NCBI GenBank assembly: GCA_000827325.1
Contig: KN832900.1
Location: 88,098 to 152,097, forward strand
Length of the DNA: 64,000 nt
Direction: 5' to 3'
Origin: Oidiodendron maius Zn
Lineage: Eukaryota > Ascomycota > Leotiomycetes > Myxotrichaceae
Below, piece after piece: positions 58,446-64,000 of the stretch. The notes under the pieces were generated by a model. That model was not told the DNA's origin and did no database searches. It worked only from the letters and a program-made list of their open reading frames with translations. Position 1 is the first letter of the stretch, and the number at the start of each line of letters is the position of its first letter. The translations under genes and the position numbers were made by a program.

Positions 58446-58484
58446 GTAGAAACTAAAGCTGGTTTTAACCCTTACTGTACTGTA
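58446..58484 (-). repeat. Right terminal inverted repeat
   Basis: Reverse complement partner of 55076-55114; the outer edge ends in ctgta. Confidence 0.8.
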
Positions 58485-58559
58485 TTCGTTTCATCTAAGT
58501 TAATTTCAAGGTCTATAGCCAAATTAATTTGGCTAATATTCTCTATATTAGGGCTGACA

Positions 58560-60330
58560 ACCTTATTCTTCACTAAAAGTTGCTCGATAAGCTTAATCAA
58601 TATATTCATCCTTATTCTCGCCCCGACTCTTATCTCTGTACCTGCTCTTATCCTCTTCCCTATACTTATTCTTATCCTTATTTACCCTTATCTGGATCTC
58701 TATCAGTTTTGTCTTGGATCCTTTCGGAGCCTACCTTCTCCTATAGAAAGGGAATAATAAGGTTATAAAACTTGAATGCCTATTCCTTGTCCTCTTCCCT
58801 GCTTACTAGCTCTATTTTTGGTCTAGGAACACCCTTTATCAAATCTATATACTTTAGTATATTATAATATCTCCTCTGCTTAAGTTTAATATATATCTTA
58901 TATATATTAACCTAGTATAAGCCATGTTGATGCTTAAGAGTCCTATATATTAAGCTTCTTAATATCCTGAGATTGTTATATATATATAGCTTCTGACTTA
59001 TATAGTCAAAAGACAAAAGGCAAAGATATATAGCTCTAGCTACAGCTTCTGGAAAAGATTCAGTCCTGTCTAGTCCTGTTAGGTCTAATCCTATAGGGTC
59101 CCTAAGTAGGATCCCTAGCTTGGATACTAGAGTCCCTTTAGAAATAGACACTATATTCCTATTTCTGATAATATCAAACTCCTCTACAATAGTATATTAT
59201 AAAGAGAGCTAAGAATTAAGCTGTAACTTGTATATTCTATTATAATCTTAGTAAAATTTATCCTTACTATATATACAAGTAAGTGAAAAGTCAAGTAAAG
59301 CAATAAGGCCTAGAAACTACAAGTATTAATATTTAGAATATTATACTATATATTCATTATAGAATCTTTTATATACCTAACCTAAGTATAAAATATCAGT
59401 GTATATATAAAGTATAACTTTATACTTATTCTATATAATATACTAGGCTATAAGGAACAGGTTAGTACTCTTAATATATTCCTTTTTCTGAAACGCTTCA
59501 ACTCTACCTAAAATAGACTATTAAGCGTTTGTACCTTTTAGTTTATTGCAATAATTAGAAGTAGCTAGAGATTGATAGACTGGAGATAAATCGGAGGTTG
59601 AACTTTATAGCTGTTTGGAATCCGATTTATTAATTAAGGCAATGTTTTTCGGTATTAAATGTCCCAATAATATAAGCTAGTTATTTAAGTATAACCTTTG
59701 TCTTATATAGTCCAATAAAAGGAGAGCAAGATATATAACCTTAATTGCAGTATCTCTAAAGGATTTAGCTCCTTTTAATAGATACCCTATTGGGTCTATA
59801 AGAGGTATCCCTATATTGTCGGAAATAGGCTTAGTATTATCTGTAATACTGAAATCCTTAGCAATTATATTATCTAAAGAGCTTAGAGTATTAAGTTGTA
59901 GCTTGTATTTGCTATCTTGATCTTGATATTCTTTATCCTGGGACTTGAAACAAGCAAGCAATAAGTCAAGTAGGGCGACAAGACCTAGAAACTACCAGTG
60001 TTAATATATCAAATAATAAGTCTTATAGCTAGTATTGAATGATTTTAGTCTAGTGCTATAGGACCTGATATATATATAGAGAGCCTCCTTATACTTAGTT
60101 TATAAGATATACCAGCTATTAAGGAATAAGTTGGCACTTTTTACAAATCCTTTCTTCTGAAATTCTTTGCTTCTATTAATAAGAGATTATTGAACTCCTG
60201 TATCTTTAAGTCTATTACAATAATAAACAGTAGCTAGAGTATTAAGGGAGTAGGAATCAAGATTAGCTATACCTGTTGCAGTTGTTGTACTATATTGCTA
60301 CTCGTTATTTAACTTGTTAACTGTAGACAT
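58560..60330 (-). pseudogene. Unknown gene with an in-frame internal tandem duplication and charged C-terminal tail
   Basis: From the ATG at 60330 (minus strand; MSTVNKLNNE) one frame runs to about 58700 with RIP-type stops only. Two homologous halves about 670 bp apart are seen. Half 1 reads TLATVYYCNRLKDTG, EFQKKGFVKSANLFLNSWYI, FLGLVALLDLLLACF, DPIGYLLKGAKSF and YLALLLLDYIRQRLY. Half 2 reads SLATSNYCNKLKGTN, AFQKKEYIKSTNLFL, FLGLIALLDFSL, DPIGLDLTGLDRTESF and YLCLLSFDYISQKLY. A Lys/Glu-rich end follows (PRPKIELVSREEDKE), and in a neighbouring frame KDKNKYREEDKSRYRDKSRG (58600-58680), similar in style to the YRDxK repeats at 6.6 kb. Family unknown. Confidence 0.55.
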
Positions 60331-60900
60331 ATTTCAAGATAGGAGATAGATTACCAAGTAGGTTAAAAGGCTAATTCAAAGCAAAAGTATAAGATAAATA
60401 CTTAAATCAGCCCTTAATAGTATTAAAGGCTTGTCTATAGAAGCCGAAAGTAGTGTATTATTTCAGAGCAAACAGGCTATAAGCTTCAAAATAGGCAGCT
60501 TTTACTAATAGAGCCTTACTAAGAACAAATCCATTGTAAGGTATCCAGCTCTAGTATCAGCCTTAAAGCGATATTTAGCCTTAGGAGCTAGTTTAGAAGA
60601 GGGGAGCAGAGTATAGCGGGTGTCCGAAATGGCCTTCGATTACTTCCTAGAGCCTATAGAGTCCGCTATGTCCTTAAAGTGCCCCCTTTATCGCTATAGC
60701 CACTTTTTACTATCAAGTATAGATAATAAATAAAGTGTATATTTTCTTGTCTTCTATAATCAAGTTCTAACCGCTATATCAGGTTGTCTATTAGAGCGCT
60801 CTAGTTTGAGTTTAAGTATTTCTCCCTTTTCGCTTGAACCCCCTCTACAAATAAAATAAAGAGAAGACAAGCGCCTAAGTTTGTTGTCTTTACCCTTTTA
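60331..60900. other. Decayed intergenic stretch between divergent genes
   Basis: No frame holds. It is the shared upstream region of the minus-strand duplicated gene and the plus-strand membrane protein. Confidence 0.45.
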
Positions 60901-60903
60901 TAG

Positions 60904-61579
60904 TCAAGTCTATATAGAAGGTACTACTTATAAGGATAATCCACTTGATTTATATTTAGAGACTGAAGTTCTAAACAACTGGATAAGGATAAAAACCGAT
61001 CTGCCTAAAATATACTAGGGTATATTATATATGAATATACTTGTAAATCTATTTATCTGGCTCCTTCTCTCTAGCTTCCTAGTACTACCTATAATATTCT
61101 TGTTGCTTAGTATATCTTATATACTTAATAGCCTTGGAAATACAGGGAAAGTTATATCAAATACTATTAAAAACGTCTTATTCTTGTAGTCTGTAGGAAT
61201 ATACTTTATTTGTAGGGTAGTCAGCTTAGTATTAATCTAGAGAGAGGATATACAAAATTATATCCAGTTAACAAATCCCCTCTTCTTATAAGTTTTATAT
61301 CTTGGAATAAAGCCTAGTACTAATAAGAGCAGACTAGCCCTCCTAAATACTCTTGTTAGTTTAGTTCCAACACTAATAAATATCTTTATAATAGAAGAAA
61401 GATACTGGTTTGTTATAGCTATTATAACTGTAGGTATAGTGGTGTCTATAGCTGTCTGTATAATAATACTATATATCCTCGATTTGTATTGGATTAAGCA
61501 GGACTATAAGAGGTACTATATAATGGACCTATCCTTTAGTAATAAATTAGGAGAAATTGAGGGTCCTAAAAGTACCTAA
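60904..61579 (+). pseudogene. Small multi-pass membrane protein, lightly broken
   Basis: A frame of about 225 codons reads YIEGTTYKDNPLDLYLETEV, then from 61031 hydrophobic helices: LFIWLLLSSFLVLPIIFLLL, a second near 61190, and WFVIAIITVGIVVSIAVCII (about 61420). It closes with a charged cytosolic-looking tail ending at TAA 61577. Only a few RIP-type stops interrupt it. The architecture resembles the gene at 52.7-53.5 kb. Function unknown. Confidence 0.5.
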
Positions 61580-61719
61580 ATAGATATACTCAGACATTAT
61601 TAACTTAATCAATTTATTATTTTGTCTGCTAAGAATTATACTTAAAACATATATACTAAATTCTAAATCCTAAACTAACTTAATGTTATATATTGCTCTA
61701 GATAGGTTATAGGACCAAG

Positions 61720-64000
61720 AACTATCCTATACTCCAGATTTGGCCTTGTAGTCTATATTCCTGGCAGTACTTTCTGTTTGTATCAAGAGAAACAGGTATA
61801 GAGTTCTCTAGACCTAGAGCTGCTATATAATCCAAAGATCTCTCCTAACATTACTAGCCTGGCCTTAAGTGTCTATAGCAATGACCTGCCTATTATGCTT
61901 GACCTGAGATACTTGGCCTTGGAGGAGATTAGGGTACAAGAGTAGAATAGGACTATCGTGGTATAAATAAGGCTAGTATCACAGTGGTTGAAAATAGTGT
62001 GGTCAGGGTTGATATAGTAGAGGTAAAGACTAGAAATAACCTGAATGATATTCTAGTGCAGCTATAAAGTATCTATAGGCTTATATCTATCTTATATCTG
62101 ATTATTCAATAATTCTTCTAGTGTACTAAAGCTCAAGAAATTTGTATTATCTGTATATTGGTCTAGGCTCTATAAAGCTAGTGGAGGAAAGGTAAGCTGT
62201 AAAGAGCTGGATAAGGCAGGGAGTATTAGGGGCTAAGGGGGGTTTAGTGCCTAGATATATATATTAGAGGATACTAGTTGATATAGTATATGTTGACTAG
62301 GGCCAGGTAAATTAGTAGATGTCTGTAGTAGAGGCAGCTGGGGTGGTTAGTAAATGGCTAACTAGAGAATACTCTTACTAATAGCCTGAAACTATTCTAT
62401 ATTTCCATTTATTTTCGATATATTGTCTTCTATTATCCTTTATAGGTTAAAACCGATATGACTAGCGGAGAAGGAGGCTTATATCTTAATATACTCTAAC
62501 CTGACTTAAAGGTTAGTCAATTTCTTGGTATAGGATTAATATATATATATGTTTTGTATCTGAACAATAGCGGTATAGATACTATCTGCTACCCTTCTGA
62601 TCTCTTCAAGATACCCGAGCTCCTTATATAATAGAGACATTAGATCGGGAGCTTGCTGCTAATAGAGGGGTGTCCAAGGCCATAGCCAAGATAGACTTGC
62701 TATAGGCTACTAGAGTAGCGCTAATATAGGACTCTGAGATACTATCAACTGATAACAAGTACTATCTAATTGTTGGTTCTTGAATTCTTGGAATATAGTA
62801 TATAGTTTATGAAATCTATCTAACTTATCAGCCGATATAGTAAAGGCAGAGAGATTCAGTAGGATAGTTGCAGTTAGGGGGGTAGAGCAATTTCCTGTGT
62901 TATATAGCTGGTATCTGGTGGTTTATTGTATATAAGCCACTTACTCCTCTTAATTAAGCTAGGTATATATAGAGGGAGCCTATACTGACTGTTTTCAGCT
63001 TATAGGAAAGTTTAAGAGGGGGAACTAAGGGGGGTATATTACTAACACTAATAGGGGTGCTTATGCCCTTACAGATATCCCTCTTTTAAGCGATAGGCAG
63101 CAGTCTATTTGGCGATACCACTCTTATCAAAGCTACAAACACTAGTATACTATAGCTGATTCTAAGACTATAAGCGTCAATATCAGTGGCTATTCTACTA
63201 GCTGACTAGAATGCTAGAATTGGATCTATAAATAACGGTATATTTTATATAATCCCTGTACTGTAAGTATAGTTCGCTTAGGTTATAGGATAATGCACTA
63301 TAACTCAGCAGCTGTATCTCATGATTGATTATCAAGGAGATAGCACTATTAAAGTAAGCAGGATATACCCCTAAGGTATAAGGACTTGTATTGAGTCTAG
63401 TTATATCACTACAGCCAGAGCCACTTTCACTATAGTAGACAAGACAAGGAGCCTGCTATCCACCCTAGAATTAGTGGCCTAATAGTATAATCAGTCTAGC
63501 TTATTGCAGGATTGTCTATATACTATAATCTAGTACCTTGACTCTATACTAGTAGAACTCTATATAACCTAGCGCTTGAATCCGCTACTAATCTAAGAAG
63601 CAGAGCTATAAGGCCCTTCAGTATAGCCTGTAGGCTCTCTGCTAGAACTATTTCCAACCTGCAGCAAACTAACAAAGTGGATACAAGGAGGATGTATATA
63701 AGGGCTAGGCTCCAGGACAAGCTTCAAATTGCAGGGGAGCTTCCTGGAAGGTATTCAGCTGACCTATACCAAGCGTAACAGCAGCCAATACCTACTAGCA
63801 ACCTATCCTAGAGTTAGCCAGCACTTCTATAATATAATCTCCGTATCCAATATAGTCAGTATCTGCCTTACTAGTCACCCTATAATCAGGAGCTTATAGA
63901 TCCCGCTAGTCTCTATACGCTCGATAACTTTAACTATACTACCAAGGCACCTATTAAACCCTGCCAACTGCCTATATCTCCTACCCACTTCAGAGACCAG
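61720..64000 (+). pseudogene. Second, more decayed copy of the 36.6-39.3 kb gene block
   Basis: taagtgtctatagcaatgac ctgcctattatgcttgacctg (about 61868) matches the tatcaagtatctacagcaac gatttgcccgctatgctcgac ctg text near 36750. Further matches end with ctagcaacctatcctagagt tagccagcacttct (about 63795) against 39165 and atcccgctagtctctat (about 63900) against 39310. Order and strand are the same. Coding frames are mostly lost. The block runs off the window end, so its full size is unknown. Confidence 0.6.

Larger units (their letters stand above)
55076..58484. mobile_element. TIR-bounded segment with TA at both ends, enclosing the NLR-like gene
   Basis: tatagtatagtaagggttaa aactggcttcagtttcta at 55076-55114 is matched on the opposite strand at 58446-58484 (tacagtacagtaagggttaa...). 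The match covers 39 bp with five differences, all C/T or G/A. If TA is the target-site duplication, the element is 55078-58482 (3.4 kb) with CAGTACAGTAAGGG-type ends, as in Tc1/mariner-pogo elements. No transposase is seen inside. The contents are a small hydrophobic frame and the alpha/beta-hydrolase-NACHT gene. Either a non-autonomous element carries a captured gene, or two separate inverted copies flank it. Confidence 0.6.

Overview
The window looks like the accessory or repeat-rich compartment of a filamentous ascomycete (Pezizomycotina). There are 40-60 bp GT-AG introns with CTAAC/CTGAC-like branch sites, a Tad1-clade LINE, an alpha/beta-hydrolase-NACHT (NLR-like) gene, and very strong repeat-induced point mutation (RIP). 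TA dinucleotides are everywhere. Most genes can still be read in one frame, but they are broken by TAA/TAG/TGA codons that look like former CAA, CAG, CGA or TGG codons. I saw no tRNA, rRNA or CRISPR array.

Layout. 0.9-8.4 kb (+): a long Ulp1-like cysteine protease gene, an unknown coding stretch, a gene with YRDxK repeats and a protein-kinase-like gene. 9.2-13 kb (-): an unknown Thr/Ile-rich gene and a GH18 chitinase. 13.2-14.7 kb (+): an unknown gene. 16.2-19.65 kb (-): a DUF3723 gene. 19.65-25.66 kb (+): a near full-length Tad1-like LINE lying head-to-head with it. 26.9-36.3 kb: several unknown genes, including one F-box/2EXR-like gene and a second kinase-like gene. 36.6-42 kb (+): coiled-coil genes and a MADS-like stretch. 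43.7-46.9 kb (+): a patatin-like phospholipase (PLP). 47-54 kb: unknown genes, a minisatellite, a 3' LINE stub and a membrane protein. 54.6-54.9 kb: an assembly gap inside a C-run. 55.08-58.48 kb: a segment with 39-bp inverted termini and TA at both edges, enclosing a GC-richer alpha/beta-hydrolase + NACHT gene with little sign of RIP. 58.6-60.3 kb (-): a gene with an in-frame internal duplication. 60.9-61.6 kb (+): a second membrane protein. 61.7-64 kb (+): a diverged second copy of the 36.6-39.3 kb block. Two related LTR fossils lie at about 15.0-15.4 and 29.9-30.6 kb.

DUF3723, PLP and NLR genes are three of the four accessory families most often reported as cargo of Starship giant transposons. 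Together with many degraded lineage-specific genes they suggest that the window is part of an old RIP-damaged Starship-like element or of a region fed by such elements. No captain (DUF3435 tyrosine recombinase) was found, so this is inference. RIP damage is uneven: the DUF3723/LINE block, parts of 36.5-47 kb and above all the NLR segment are much less decayed than the rest, which points to arrival at different times.
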